Assembly: GCA_030584025.1 (NCBI GenBank)
Contig: CP129487.1
Span: forward strand, 1,798,001-1,862,000
Direction: 5' to 3'
DNA: 64,000 bases
Origin: Cyclobacteriaceae bacterium
GTDB lineage: Bacteria; Bacteroidota; Bacteroidia; Cytophagales; Cyclobacteriaceae
In this document: in pieces, positions 9,140 through 17,823 of the stretch
Layout of the letters: every line of letters starts with the position of its first letter
How positions within the stretch are numbered: position 1 is the first letter of the stretch
Notes under the pieces: generated by a model
The model's input: only the letters and a program-made list of their open reading frames with translations
What the model was told of the DNA's origin: nothing
The model's database searches: none
Translations under genes and position numbers: made by a program

Positions 9140-10393
9140 ATGAGTTTTTCAGAAGCAGATATACAAAGTGTTAAACAACGATTTGGCATTATTGGCACTT
9201 CGCCCCTGCTAAACAATGCGGTTCGTGTAGCCATGCAGGTTGCCCCTACCGACATGTCGGTATTGATTACCGGTGAAAGCGGCAGTGGTAAAGAATCGTT
9301 TTCAAAAATCATTCACCACCTGAGTGCGCGTAAGCACGGTCAGTTTATTGCCATCAACTGCGGATCAATCCCCGAAGGAACGATTGATTCAGAATTATTT
9401 GGACACGAAAAGGGATCATTTACCGGTGCGCACGAAGCACGCAAAGGATACTTTGAAGTGACCAATGGCGGCACCATATTTTTAGATGAGATTGGTGAGA
9501 TGCCTCTGGGCACACAGGCTCGTTTACTGCGGGTTTTGGAGAATGGAGAATTTATAAAAGTTGGTTCTTCAAAAGTTCAGAAAACCGATGTGCGCGTAGT
9601 AGCCGCTACCAACATCAACCTGATGCAAAAGGTCGAAGAAGGAAAGTTTCGTGAGGATTTATATTATCGCTTAAGCACGGTTCCGATTTATGTTCCACCC
9701 TTGCGCGAACGCGGAAAAGACATTGATCTGTTATTCAGAAAATTTGCAACCGATTTTGCGGAGAAATACAAAGTAAAACCGATATCGCTTACCGATGATG
9801 CGCGCGAAGCATTATTGAAATATCGTTTCCCGGGTAACATCCGGCAACTGAAAAATTTAGTGGAACAAATTTCTGTGTTATCTACCGATGACAAGGAAAT
9901 CACATCGGAAAAATTAATGCACTACATTCCGCAAGAGAGCAGTTTGCCAGCACTATATCGTACTTCAACATCGAGTGCAGATTCCTTTACCGAGCGCGAC
10001 ATCCTCTACAAAGTACTCTTCGATATGAAGAAAGATGTGTTGGATCTGAAAAAGATTGTGTTGGAGTTATACAATCGCCAGGGAACCGCATCGCAACTCA
10101 TAAAAGATCATCCGTCCTTGTTTGAAGGCGTTGAGACAGACAACAGTGAGCCGGTAGTGCTGAACATTCCATCAGCCAACTCCGGATTACATGCCGTGGA
10201 AACAGATGAAGAAGTTCAGGACATTGCCCATGAAACGGAGGAAGATTCACTCTCCATTGAAAAGAAGGAAAAGGAACTGATTGTGCGAGCCCTTCAAAAA
10301 AACAACAACAGACGCAAATATGCGGCACGGGATTTGGGTATTTCAGAGCGTACACTTTACCGAAAAATTAAACAGTACGATCTTGAAGAGTAA
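9140..10393 (+). CDS. Sigma-54-dependent transcriptional activator without receiver domain
   Basis: The 417-aa protein is an AAA+ bacterial enhancer-binding protein. Walker A is GESGSGKE at 45-52, the sigma-54 contact loop is GSFTGA at 92-97 (Ser in place of the common Ala), Walker B is GGTIFLDEIGEM, and the arginine-finger region is FREDLYYRL. The C-terminus has a Fis-type helix-turn-helix (RKYAARDLGISERTLYRKIK). The N-terminus enters the AAA+ domain directly, with no response-regulator or GAF domain, so its input signal is not encoded in cis. It sits between miaB and lptE, with a 2-bp gap upstream and an 11-bp overlap downstream. Its targets are unknown. Confidence 0.93.
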   Translation: MSFSEADIQSVKQRFGIIGTSPLLNNAVRVAMQVAPTDMSVLITGESGSGKESFSKIIHHLSARKHGQFIAINCGSIPEGTIDSELFGHEKGSFTGAHEARKGYFEVTNGGTIFLDEIGEMPLGTQARLLRVLENGEFIKVGSSKVQKTDVRVVAATNINLMQKVEEGKFREDLYYRLSTVPIYVPPLRERGKDIDLLFRKFATDFAEKYKVKPISLTDDAREALLKYRFPGNIRQLKNLVEQISVLSTDDKEITSEKLMHYIPQESSLPALYRTSTSSADSFTERDILYKVLFDMKKDVLDLKKIVLELYNRQGTASQLIKDHPSLFEGVETDNSEPVVLNIPSANSGLHAVETDEEVQDIAHETEEDSLSIEKKEKELIVRALQKNNNRRKYAARDLGISERTLYRKIKQYDLEE

Positions 10394-10916
10394 AACCAAC
10401 TTTCTGCTCACCCTGGTGACCATACTTGCATTGCCGGTATGGTTTTCTTCTTGTGGCGTGTATTCCTTTACAGGATCGGGCACCAATGCAAAAACCATAA
10501 CCATTGCTGAGTTTTATAACAACACCGATTTAGGTCCCGCTAACCTGGCCCAGGTATTCACCAACCAATTGAAGGACTACATGATTCAGAACACCAACCT
10601 GAGTGTGGTGCAGGAAAATGGAGAGTTGCAACTGGAGGGTATTGTTACAAGCTATGCAGTTTCACAAATTGCGCCACGCGCTAGTGGTGACCCAAGTCAG
10701 ATTGACGCAGCTGCCTCTTCACGACTCACCATTACGGTTCGCGTTACGTATGTGAATACGCTGGATGAGACAATGAGCTTCAAAGACAAAACATTTTCGT
10801 TTTACCGAGACTTCAGCAACGATTTGAATTTATCCGATATTGAAGATTCATTAATCCGTCAGATTTTTGACCAACTCTCCCTCGACATCTTCAATGCGTC
10901 AATTGCCAATTGGTGA
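10383..10916 (+). CDS. lptE: LptE-family LPS-assembly lipoprotein
   Basis: The best start is TTG at 10383, inside the last codons of the preceding gene. It gives MKSKTNFLLTLVTILALPVW then FSSC, a clean lipoprotein signal peptide ending in a lipobox cysteine. The open frame extends further upstream, but that part is antisense-like read-through of the regulator gene. The 177-aa product continues with CGVYSFTG and a beta-rich, Thr-rich domain (AKTITIAEFYNNT, LTITVRVTYVNTLDE) like Bacteroidota LptE. LptE plugs the LptD barrel that inserts lipopolysaccharide in the outer leaflet. The neighbours (TPR-like gene, secG) match the order often seen in this phylum. Confidence 0.85.
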   Translation: MKSKTNFLLTLVTILALPVWFSSCGVYSFTGSGTNAKTITIAEFYNNTDLGPANLAQVFTNQLKDYMIQNTNLSVVQENGELQLEGIVTSYAVSQIAPRASGDPSQIDAAASSRLTITVRVTYVNTLDETMSFKDKTFSFYRDFSNDLNLSDIEDSLIRQIFDQLSLDIFNASIANW

Positions 10917-10955
10917 TTTTTATCTATTTTTACCAACAGTACGGAGTTAACTACT

Positions 10956-11936
10956 GTGGAAAATCAACTCACCAATATTCTGCACCATCATTCAGGCACT
11001 TCCACAGAAGAAGCCGATTTACTTTACACGTTAGCCAACCAGTATCCATATAGCCAGGTTTTACAGGCACTCACCGCACGTGCATCACAAGATCATGATC
11101 ATGCGGAGAAGAAAATACTCCTTCAACGTGCTGCTGTTTATGCCACCGACAGAAGTGCCTTGAAGCACCTAATGTCAGAGCCTGTGAATTACGTAGCCCC
11201 ACTCCCGGCAAAGGATAAAGACAATAAGCAGGAGACCAAGCAAGCGAGTGTTGCGAAAGCTGAAAAGCAATCGCCTGCAAAAGCAGAAATTACTGATACC
11301 GACTACGCAGATGAGGTGATTCACGACCTGGAGCGTTTGCAGGAGTTGAAGCACAACTTTGAGGCCTATTTTGATGGCTCTATGCCGGAACCAAAACCGA
11401 AGAAGCAAGAAGAGCAAACGGTAACCCCAGACAAACAGGAAACAGAAGAAGCCGAGGCAAAGCCAGCCGTTGCGAAGAAAAGGCTTTCCAAGAAAGAACG
11501 CATTGTTCAATTGGCTAAGGAGTTAAACAAGGTTCCGCCTTCACCTGAAGAGCCCGCCTGGGCTGAAAAGCCAATCAAAAAGAGTAAAGAGAAGAACACG
11601 GAGTTGGAGCCGCTCGTAAATGAAATCAAGACCACCAGAAAAAAGGTTCAGCCGGAAAGCGAGAAGACCCGGGAGCAAATCGAAATCATTGAGCAGTTTA
11701 TCAAATCCAATCCGTTAATTACGCCACCTAAATCCAAGCCCTCCGAAAATCAGGACTTAGCCTCAACCCTGAAAAGTGGCGAATTTGGCGATCATATCGT
11801 TTCCGAAACACTGGCTGAAATACTCATCCGTCAAGGCAAAAAAGACAAAGCCATCGAGGTCTATAAAAAGCTTATTTGGAAGTTTCCACAAAAAAAGGCT
11901 TACTTTGCGGCTCAAATTGAAGAATTAAGGAAATAG
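10956..11936 (+). CDS. Hypothetical Lys/Glu-rich protein with C-terminal TPR-like unit
   Basis: The frame starts at GTG 10956 (M-ENQLTNILHHHSG); the next ATG lies more than 200 nt further in and would delete a folded-looking helical segment. The 326-aa protein has a helical N-terminal region (about 1-75), a long low-complexity Lys/Glu/Pro-rich middle (75-270) and a TPR-like C-terminus (LAEILIRQGKKDKAIEVYKK, 283-302). It has no signal peptide. It is 39 bp after lptE and 3 bp before secG, so it is probably co-transcribed with envelope and secretion genes. The function is not known to me; the TPR suggests a protein-protein contact role. Confidence 0.8.
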   Translation: MENQLTNILHHHSGTSTEEADLLYTLANQYPYSQVLQALTARASQDHDHAEKKILLQRAAVYATDRSALKHLMSEPVNYVAPLPAKDKDNKQETKQASVAKAEKQSPAKAEITDTDYADEVIHDLERLQELKHNFEAYFDGSMPEPKPKKQEEQTVTPDKQETEEAEAKPAVAKKRLSKKERIVQLAKELNKVPPSPEEPAWAEKPIKKSKEKNTELEPLVNEIKTTRKKVQPESEKTREQIEIIEQFIKSNPLITPPKSKPSENQDLASTLKSGEFGDHIVSETLAEILIRQGKKDKAIEVYKKLIWKFPQKKAYFAAQIEELRK

Positions 11937-11939
11937 CGT

Positions 11940-12281
11940 ATGTTCGGTTTCATTGTAGGATTGATTTTGTTTGTTTGTTTTCTGCTCGTAGTGGTTATTC
12001 TGGCACAAAATGCCAAAGGTGGCGGACTTTCCAGCCAGTTTGGTGGCTCAGGAGCCAGCAACATTATTGGCGTTAAAAAAACTGGCGATTTATTAGAACG
12101 CCTTACCTGGGGATTTACCATTACCATTATGGTGTTAACCCTGTTGTTAACCACAAACTTTGTTGCCCCCAATACCAGTCGCACAAATGATATTTTAGAT
12201 AAAGCCAGCGAACAGGCAGCTCCGGCAGGAACATTGCCACTTCCTGATGCAGGTTCTTCCGATAGCACAGAGAACGAATAG
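11940..12281 (+). CDS. secG: Preprotein translocase subunit SecG
   Basis: The 113-aa protein has two hydrophobic helices (FGFIVGLILFVCFLLVVVIL at 2-21 and the second about 56-74). They are joined by the SecG signature loop AQNAKGGGLSSQFGGSGASN. SecG stabilises the SecYEG channel and assists SecA cycling. The tail is Ser/Asp-rich, as usual in Bacteroidota. It is the last gene of the miaB-secG cluster and is followed by a terminator at 12305. Confidence 0.95.
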   Translation: MFGFIVGLILFVCFLLVVVILAQNAKGGGLSSQFGGSGASNIIGVKKTGDLLERLTWGFTITIMVLTLLLTTNFVAPNTSRTNDILDKASEQAAPAGTLPLPDAGSSDSTENE

Positions 12282-12304
12282 AAAAATTCGATACTAATAT
12301 GGCG

Positions 12305-12332
12305 AGCCTTGGATACGTCCAGGGCTTTTTTT
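12305..12332 (+). terminator. Intrinsic terminator after secG
   Basis: The arms AGCCTTGGA (12305-12313) and TCCAGGGCT (12318-12326), with one wobble pair and a TACG loop, are followed by a run of seven T. It ends the plus-strand operon just before the convergent gene's stop. Confidence 0.8.
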
Positions 12333-13047
12333 ATGCCGCGTGGGCAAGATGCTTTACAAACAAACGCTTGGCCACCGGCATCAGGGTTTCAGAAAAAGGA
12401 AACTTCATGCGCGAAAGGATAAGGTAGGTGGCCGGGTTTGGAAAGTCTTTGTACTTGCGAAGTAGATTGAGCTTCAGACTTTCATAGGTTACCATTGGCG
12501 TTTTGGAAATCGCCTCAACAAACTCCGTGTTCAGGCTGCGTAGCGGATCCTGGGCATCACCAAAAATACTTACCTGATATCGGTACACATTGGTTTCGTG
12601 TTCGGGAGGTTGGGTAACAAACAGGTATCCTTCCTTCGCATAAAGCGGAGTAACGCCAATGGGTGAAATTTCACATTGTGATTCAACATACTCGAAAATA
12701 ACTGAACCCTCCTGAAGGGAATCCTTTACCTGGGGTATGGAAAATTCTATAATGGATTCCAACTCGCTCATCACGGCATCGTCCTCAATCATTTTCCGAT
12801 AACTGAGTTCAAGTTTATGAAACTCTTCCAATGAAAGCTCTTTCGGAAAGGACTCACGCAACAACGTTTTATTGTCCCGTATGGCCAGCAGGTTACGGTA
12901 GTGAAACACCAAATCGCCCATGTGTGGATACAGCTCCACACGCTCGAACGAGCGCTTTACCCGCTTCAGGTAGGCCAGCAACACGTACTTCTTATACTCA
13001 AAATCAATCAATCCCTGCGTCAACCAATCTTTCGACAACTGCTCCAT
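12331..13047 (-). CDS. Hypothetical cytoplasmic protein, lineage-restricted
   Basis: I do not recognise this 238-aa protein. It has no signal peptide and no membrane helix. The N-terminal half is strongly helical (FEYKKYVLLAYLKRVKRSFE, residues 16-35). The C-terminal half alternates strands and helices (SVIFEYVESQCEISPIGVTP). The ATG at 13047 is well placed. It is convergent with secG, shares its terminator region, and has no apparent operon partner. Confidence 0.72.
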   Translation of the reverse strand: MEQLSKDWLTQGLIDFEYKKYVLLAYLKRVKRSFERVELYPHMGDLVFHYRNLLAIRDNKTLLRESFPKELSLEEFHKLELSYRKMIEDDAVMSELESIIEFSIPQVKDSLQEGSVIFEYVESQCEISPIGVTPLYAKEGYLFVTQPPEHETNVYRYQVSIFGDAQDPLRSLNTEFVEAISKTPMVTYESLKLNLLRKYKDFPNPATYLILSRMKFPFSETLMPVAKRLFVKHLAHAA

Positions 13048-13154
13048 AAGTTTCGTTTTTGCCTTAAAATTTACAATTCAGATGCTTTTATTTCAACCCC
13101 TGTCATTCTAACGGCAATCTGGCATCCCCAGGTTGCGACCGGCAGGCGTATGAA

Positions 13155-13172
13155 CCTGACAAACTTGTCAGG
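13155..13172. repeat. Intergenic inverted repeat CCTGACAA/TTGTCAGG
   Basis: Arms CCTGACAA (13155-13162) and TTGTCAGG (13165-13172) are separated by 2 nt. It lies in the 273-bp gap between the hypothetical gene and groES, preceded by GGCAGGCG-type sequence. It looks like one of the small dispersed palindromes of Bacteroidota genomes. Half of the motif (CCCTGACAAGATGTCA) recurs at 7625-7640 before miaB. Confidence 0.5.
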
Positions 13173-13284
13173 ATTTATCCCATAAAAGGGCAAAAACCTT
13201 GAAAAACCTGCCATTTTGTAATGTTAAAGTACGTTATTCGCACCACTTTTAGCCTTGGCACAAATCCTGTTAAAGGCGCAACAG

Positions 13285-13298
13285 TAACAAATTTGTTA
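13285..13298. promoter_or_regulatory. Perfect 14-bp palindrome upstream of groES
   Basis: TAACAAATTTGTTA is perfectly self-complementary and lies 22 bp before the groES ATG. No CIRCE element (TTAGCACTC-N9-GAGTGCTAA) is present upstream. The palindrome is therefore the most operator-like sequence here, although AT-rich palindromes also arise by chance. Confidence 0.4.
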
Positions 13299-13320
13299 AA
13301 CTCTAAAATCAATTACCTAT

Positions 13321-13599
13321 ATGGCAAAGATCAACTTTAAACCAAATGAAGACCGGGTATTAGTTGAACCCGCAGAAGCTGAAACCAAAACCTCTTCCGG
13401 ACTGTACATTCCGGACTCCTCAAAAGAAAAGCCCCAAAAAGGTAAAGTGATTGCCGTAGGCGAAGGCCTGAAAGACAAGCCTGTAACCGTTAAGGTTGGC
13501 GACCACGTGTTGTATGGTAAGTACTCCGGTACTGAAATCAACATTGATGGCAAGGAGTACCTCATCATGAGAAACTCAGACATTTTCGGAATTATCTAA
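13321..13599 (+). CDS. groES: Co-chaperonin GroES
   Basis: This 92-aa protein caps the GroEL cavity. It has the expected layout: N-terminal strand INFKPNEDRVLVEP, the mobile loop AETKTSSGLYIPDSSKEKPQ (16-35), KGKVIAVGEG, and VKVGDHVLYGKYSGTEI. It starts at ATG 13321 and is followed 23 bp later by groEL, forming the usual two-gene operon. Confidence 0.98.
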   Translation: MAKINFKPNEDRVLVEPAEAETKTSSGLYIPDSSKEKPQKGKVIAVGEGLKDKPVTVKVGDHVLYGKYSGTEINIDGKEYLIMRNSDIFGII

Positions 13600-13622
13600 T
13601 CAACTAAAAACTCGAAATAACT

Positions 13623-15251
13623 ATGGCTAAGGAAATTACATTTGATACATCTGCACGCGACAGACTCAAGAAAGGCGTTGATAAATTGGCTGATGCCGTT
13701 AAAGTAACGCTCGGTCCTAAAGGACGCAACGTTATCCTGGATAAGAAATTTGGTGCTCCTACCGTTACCAAAGACGGTGTTTCAGTAGCAAAAGAAATCG
13801 AATTGAAAGATGCTATTGAAAATATGGGCGCTCAATTGGTGAAGGAAGTAGCTTCCAAAACTGCGGATGCAGCCGGTGATGGTACTACTACGGCTACCGT
13901 ATTAACACAATCTATATTCGGCCACGGTATTAAGAACGTAGCTGCTGGTGCAAACCCTATGGATCTGAAGCGTGGTATTGACAAGGCTGTTGTTGCCGTT
14001 GTTGAACACCTGCGCAAGCAATCCAAGAAAATCAAAGACTCAAGCGAAATTGAGCAAGTAGCTACAATTTCTGCCAACAGCGATGAAACCATCGGTAAGA
14101 TGATTGCTGATGCAATGGATAAGGTTGGTAAAGATGGTGTGATCACCGTTGAAGAAGCTAAAGGAACAGAAACCGAAGTGAAGACTGTAGAAGGTATGCA
14201 ATTCGATCGCGGGTACCTCTCTCCTTACTTTGTGACCAACACGGAGAAAATGGAAGCTGACCTGGATAACCCTTACATCCTGATCTACGACAAGAAGATC
14301 AGCAGCATGAAGGAATTGCTTCCTATACTGGAGCAATCTGCACAAACCGGTAAGCCGCTGTTGATTATTGCTGAAGAAGTAGAAGGCGAAGCATTGGCTA
14401 CTTTGGTTGTTAACAAAATTCGTGGTGCACTGCGCGTAGCTGCTGTTAAAGCCCCTGGCTTTGGCGACAGAAGAAAAGCTATGTTGGAGGATATCGCTAT
14501 CCTGACTGGTGGTAAAGTGATTACTGAAGAACTTGGCTTCAAACTGGAGAACGCTACGTTGGATATGCTTGGTCGTGCTGAAAAAGTAAGCATCGATAAA
14601 GACAATACAACCATCGTTAACGGTGCTGGTAAGAAGGCTGACATTACCGGCCGTGTTAACCAGATTAAAGCGCAGATTGAAACAACTACATCTGATTACG
14701 ATAAAGAAAAACTTCAGGAGCGTTTGGCTAAACTTTCAGGTGGTGTGGCCATCCTGTACGTGGGTGCCGCTACCGAAGTTGAAATGAAGGAGAAGAAAGA
14801 CCGTGTTGATGATGCGTTGCACGCAACCCGCGCTGCCGTACAGGAAGGTGTAATTCCTGGTGGTGGTGTAGCCTATGTTCGCGCTATCGAAGCCTTGAAA
14901 GATATTCAGACAGAAAATGAAGATCAATCAACCGGTGTAAACATCATCCGTCTTGCATTAGAATCTCCGCTCCGCACCATTGCTGAAAACGCTGGTCAGG
15001 AAGGTTCTGTAATCGTGAATAAGGTTCGCGAAGGCAAGAAGGACTTCGGATATAATGCGCGCACCAACAAGTTCGACAACTTCTTTGAAGCGGGTATCAT
15101 TGACCCTACCAAAGTAGCTCGTCTGGCCTTGGAAAACGCAGCTTCTATTGCAGGCTTGTTGCTTACAACTGAGGCGGTTGTTTCTGAAATTCCGGAAGAG
15201 AAGCCTGAACCTGCTATGCCTCATGGAGGCGGCATGGGCGGCATGATGTAA
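13623..15251 (+). CDS. groEL: Chaperonin GroEL
   Basis: This is the 542-aa large chaperonin subunit, forming two seven-membered rings that refold proteins with ATP and GroES. Visible signatures are TLGPKGRNVILDK, the ATP-binding DGTTTATVL, VEEAKGTETEV, AAVKAPGFGDRRKAML, VQEGVIPGGGVAYVRA in the C-terminal equatorial domain, and the Gly/Met-rich tail GGGMGGMM. The length is normal. Codon use is that of a highly expressed gene. Confidence 0.99.
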   Translation: MAKEITFDTSARDRLKKGVDKLADAVKVTLGPKGRNVILDKKFGAPTVTKDGVSVAKEIELKDAIENMGAQLVKEVASKTADAAGDGTTTATVLTQSIFGHGIKNVAAGANPMDLKRGIDKAVVAVVEHLRKQSKKIKDSSEIEQVATISANSDETIGKMIADAMDKVGKDGVITVEEAKGTETEVKTVEGMQFDRGYLSPYFVTNTEKMEADLDNPYILIYDKKISSMKELLPILEQSAQTGKPLLIIAEEVEGEALATLVVNKIRGALRVAAVKAPGFGDRRKAMLEDIAILTGGKVITEELGFKLENATLDMLGRAEKVSIDKDNTTIVNGAGKKADITGRVNQIKAQIETTTSDYDKEKLQERLAKLSGGVAILYVGAATEVEMKEKKDRVDDALHATRAAVQEGVIPGGGVAYVRAIEALKDIQTENEDQSTGVNIIRLALESPLRTIAENAGQEGSVIVNKVREGKKDFGYNARTNKFDNFFEAGIIDPTKVARLALENAASIAGLLLTTEAVVSEIPEEKPEPAMPHGGGMGGMM

Positions 15252-15273
15252 TTCCGTCTTAATAGGTAATGAG

Positions 15274-15305
15274 AAAGCCCTGTCGGAAACGATAGGGCTT
15301 TTTTG
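15274..15305 (+). terminator. Intrinsic terminator of groES-groEL
   Basis: AAAGCCCTGTCG (15274-15285), the loop GAAA and CGATAGGGCTTT form a stem with one mismatch, followed by a T tract. It lies 23 bp after the groEL stop. Confidence 0.88.
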
Positions 15306-15371
15306 TTGGTATGCTCATTTGGGGTTTTAGCGTACCTGATGTAACTTGTGGCAGTTAACTTCTTCTCCCTC

Positions 15372-15737
15372 ATGGTGATTCATAAAAACTTTCAGGACTT
15401 TGTACTTTTTCTGTACATCTACATGGCGCATGCCGATGGTGATTTCCATGAAGATGAGAAGCAGGTTATCCTGGAAAAAATGAAGAAGCTTTATCCTGCT
15501 ACGGAAGATTTTAACAAGAAATTTAATGAAGCCCTTCACCTATACGATGACTTCGACAAAAAACAACTGAAGACTCTATTCCGCGACACGTTCAGTCATT
15601 TCTCCTCCGTAAAATTCCCGGTAAAGTATAAGGTGTTTACGGATATGTATGACATCATCAATGCCGATGGTAAAGTGGATGAATCGGAAACCAAGGCCTT
15701 GAATGCCTTGAAGGAAATAATTGATATTTCAAATTAA
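15372..15737 (+). CDS. TerB-like (tellurite-resistance TerB fold) protein
   Basis: From ATG 15372 (MVIHKNFQDFVLF) the product is 121 residues; an in-frame GTG at 15348 would add eight. The all-helical domain has two acidic motifs in TerB positions: YMAHADGDFHEDEKQVI and IINADGKVDESETKAL, each an Asp/Glu-rich loop that can bind divalent metal. TerB-like domains occur in stress and phage-related modules as well as in stand-alone genes like this one. No ter cluster is nearby, so a tellurite role should not be assumed. Confidence 0.75.
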   Translation: MVIHKNFQDFVLFLYIYMAHADGDFHEDEKQVILEKMKKLYPATEDFNKKFNEALHLYDDFDKKQLKTLFRDTFSHFSSVKFPVKYKVFTDMYDIINADGKVDESETKALNALKEIIDISN

Positions 15738-15740
15738 CCA

Positions 15741-15778
15741 CCCCCGGCCCCTCCTTATCAAGGAGGGGAGTTAGGGTT
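15741..15778. repeat. Hairpin repeat between convergent genes
   Basis: A perfect core of CCCCTCCTT (15748-15756), ATC and AAGGAGGGG (15760-15768) is flanked by partly complementary CCACCCCC and GTTAGGGTTGG sequences. Elements of this type are dispersed in Bacteroidota intergenic regions. It lies between two convergent genes, where it could serve as a bidirectional transcription barrier. Confidence 0.65.
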
Positions 15779-15786
15779 GGCTACGT

Positions 15787-17739
15787 TTAAGCGTTGATTT
15801 TCTTCTTGGCAAAACTGAATACAATGAAGCCAAGAACAGCAAACATGATAATCGATACCAAGTCGCCTCCTTCAGGAATCACGCTGTGAACTGAATCGTG
15901 GATAGCACCGATTACAGATTTGGAACCTTCAGATGTATTTACATTGGTTCCAAGCAGTACCGCTACAAGTATTCCAGTAAGTGCGCCTCCGGCAATAAGT
16001 CCTGAACTGAACAAAGCACCCGAACTTACTTCCGACTCCTCTCCTTTCCGATTTGCCACTTTATCTGCAAGCGTTTTGATCAATCCACCAACAAAAATGG
16101 GTGAAGTAGTTGACAACGGTAAATAGGCACCCACCGCAAACGCCAAGGAACTTACGCCACACAACTCCACAACAGCTGAAAGCCCCATGCCGGCCAGTAC
16201 CAATCCCCAAGGTAAATTCTGGCTGAGCAAACCTTTAATTACTGTAGACATCAACATGGCTTGAGGCGCAGGTAGTGGATTAGGATGTTCTTCTGTAACA
16301 ATACCAATACCCAACGTATCATGAAGTAATAGCAGGGTAAAACCAATGGCTACTGTAGAAACCAGTACACCAATCAATAAACCTATTTGCTGTTTCATTG
16401 GGGTTGCGCCCACTAAAAATCCGGTCTTCAAATCCTGTGAGGTTGCGCCTGCATTGGCCGCAGCAATACACACGATAGACCCTACAACCAACGCTATCGG
16501 TTGATAGAAATCACCGGTCCAACCTATACCGATAAAAATCAGTGAAGTAGCCATTAACGTGGCGATAGTCATACCCGATACCGGACTAGAAGACGAACCG
16601 ATCAAACCTACAATGCGCGAGGCTACCGTAACAAAGAAAAATCCGAACACCACGATCATAATAGCCGATAGAAAATTAGTAGGCACATTCGGTAAGATCG
16701 CCATTAAAAATACCAGTGCGATAGAGCCAACTACAACAAAAATCAGCGGCACATCCTTTTCAGTACGTACCTGGGTTGCAGCTGTTTGTGCATTGCGGGA
16801 ACGCAAGTCTTTGAATGAATCTTTGAATGCGGTGACGATGGTAGGTAACGTTTTAATGAGCGTGATGATACCGCCAAACGTAACGGCACCCGCACCGATG
16901 TAACGAATGTACTTACTCCAGATCTGCGAAGGCGACATTTCGGAAATCAGCATAGACGTTTCCGGAGCCATGGGTGCAGTCAGGTTATCACCTAAGAGTG
17001 TAATCAGTGGAATCAACACCAGCCACGACAAAACACCTCCGGCTACCATAATGCCGGCAATGCGCGGACCGATGATGTAGCCTACGCCAAGTAGTTCAGG
17101 CGTAATCTCAGCATTCACGGTACCATTTGGCAAAGCCGATGATCTTCCAAAAACATACTGTGGAACATCTTTCCACAAACCCAGAATAGACATGAAGCCC
17201 TTATACAAAAAGGCTATTCCTAATCCGTAAAACACATTCCGGGCAAGTGCTCCACCCTTCTCACCAGCTACGAGCACATCAGCGCAAGCTGCCCCTTCCG
17301 GATACGGAAGATTACCATGTTCCTTTACAATCAATGCCCTTCGTAACGGCACCATAAATAAGACACCTAGCACACCACCGACAAGGGCCAGCACAAAAAT
17401 CTGGAAGTATTGAAAGTATGCTTCACCCCCGGCCAAAAACAACAAAGCCGGAACGGTAAACACAACCCCGGCCGCAACAGACTCCCCGGCAGATCCGATG
17501 GTTTGCACCATGTTGTTTTCCAAAATGGTAGCCTTGCCAAGCTTTTTGAAAATGGAAATTGCCAATACAGCAATGGGAATAGAGGCGCTTACGGTAAGCC
17601 CGACTTTCAGCCCGAGGTAAACCGTGGCAGCTCCGAAAATGATTCCGAAAATGGAGCCCAACAATACCGCCTTGAGCGTAAACTCGGGTATAAAATCGCT
17701 GGGCGCGATGTAGGGCTTAAATGCTTTTTTATCTTCCAT
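15787..17739 (-). CDS. OPT-family oligopeptide transporter
   Basis: The 650-aa integral membrane protein has roughly 15 hydrophobic segments. The opening FTLKAVLLGSIFGIIFGAAT then VYLGLKVGLTVSASIP, and the motif NLPYPEGAACADVL (about 143-156), are characteristic of bacterial OPT/YSL transporters. These import small peptides or metal-chelating amino-acid derivatives with protons. The length is normal. The ATG at 17739 is divergent from the sodium:solute symporter gene, with 84 bp between them. No binding protein is expected for this class. The substrate cannot be deduced. Confidence 0.93.
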   Translation of the reverse strand: MEDKKAFKPYIAPSDFIPEFTLKAVLLGSIFGIIFGAATVYLGLKVGLTVSASIPIAVLAISIFKKLGKATILENNMVQTIGSAGESVAAGVVFTVPALLFLAGGEAYFQYFQIFVLALVGGVLGVLFMVPLRRALIVKEHGNLPYPEGAACADVLVAGEKGGALARNVFYGLGIAFLYKGFMSILGLWKDVPQYVFGRSSALPNGTVNAEITPELLGVGYIIGPRIAGIMVAGGVLSWLVLIPLITLLGDNLTAPMAPETSMLISEMSPSQIWSKYIRYIGAGAVTFGGIITLIKTLPTIVTAFKDSFKDLRSRNAQTAATQVRTEKDVPLIFVVVGSIALVFLMAILPNVPTNFLSAIMIVVFGFFFVTVASRIVGLIGSSSSPVSGMTIATLMATSLIFIGIGWTGDFYQPIALVVGSIVCIAAANAGATSQDLKTGFLVGATPMKQQIGLLIGVLVSTVAIGFTLLLLHDTLGIGIVTEEHPNPLPAPQAMLMSTVIKGLLSQNLPWGLVLAGMGLSAVVELCGVSSLAFAVGAYLPLSTTSPIFVGGLIKTLADKVANRKGEESEVSSGALFSSGLIAGGALTGILVAVLLGTNVNTSEGSKSVIGAIHDSVHSVIPEGGDLVSIIMFAVLGFIVFSFAKKKINA

Positions 17740-17823
17740 GAGGTTTAGTGTTGGTCATAAATCAGGCAGTAAACTATTAAATTTTCTTTACTTTTAGCGC
17801 TCAACCATCACATAATTAGCGGC

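Noticed and set aside
10281..10382. N-terminal extension of the LptE frame (ATG 10281)
   Set aside because: It overlaps the sigma-54 activator gene for 113 bp and gives no signal peptide. TTG 10383 gives a proper lipoprotein signal.
13201..13320. CIRCE element or sigma-32-like promoter before groES
   Set aside because: No TTAGCACTC/GAGTGCTAA pair and no convincing heat-shock sigma consensus could be found in this interval.
15372..15737. Tellurite-resistance operon member
   Set aside because: Only a lone TerB-like domain is present, with no terA, C, D, E or Z neighbours.
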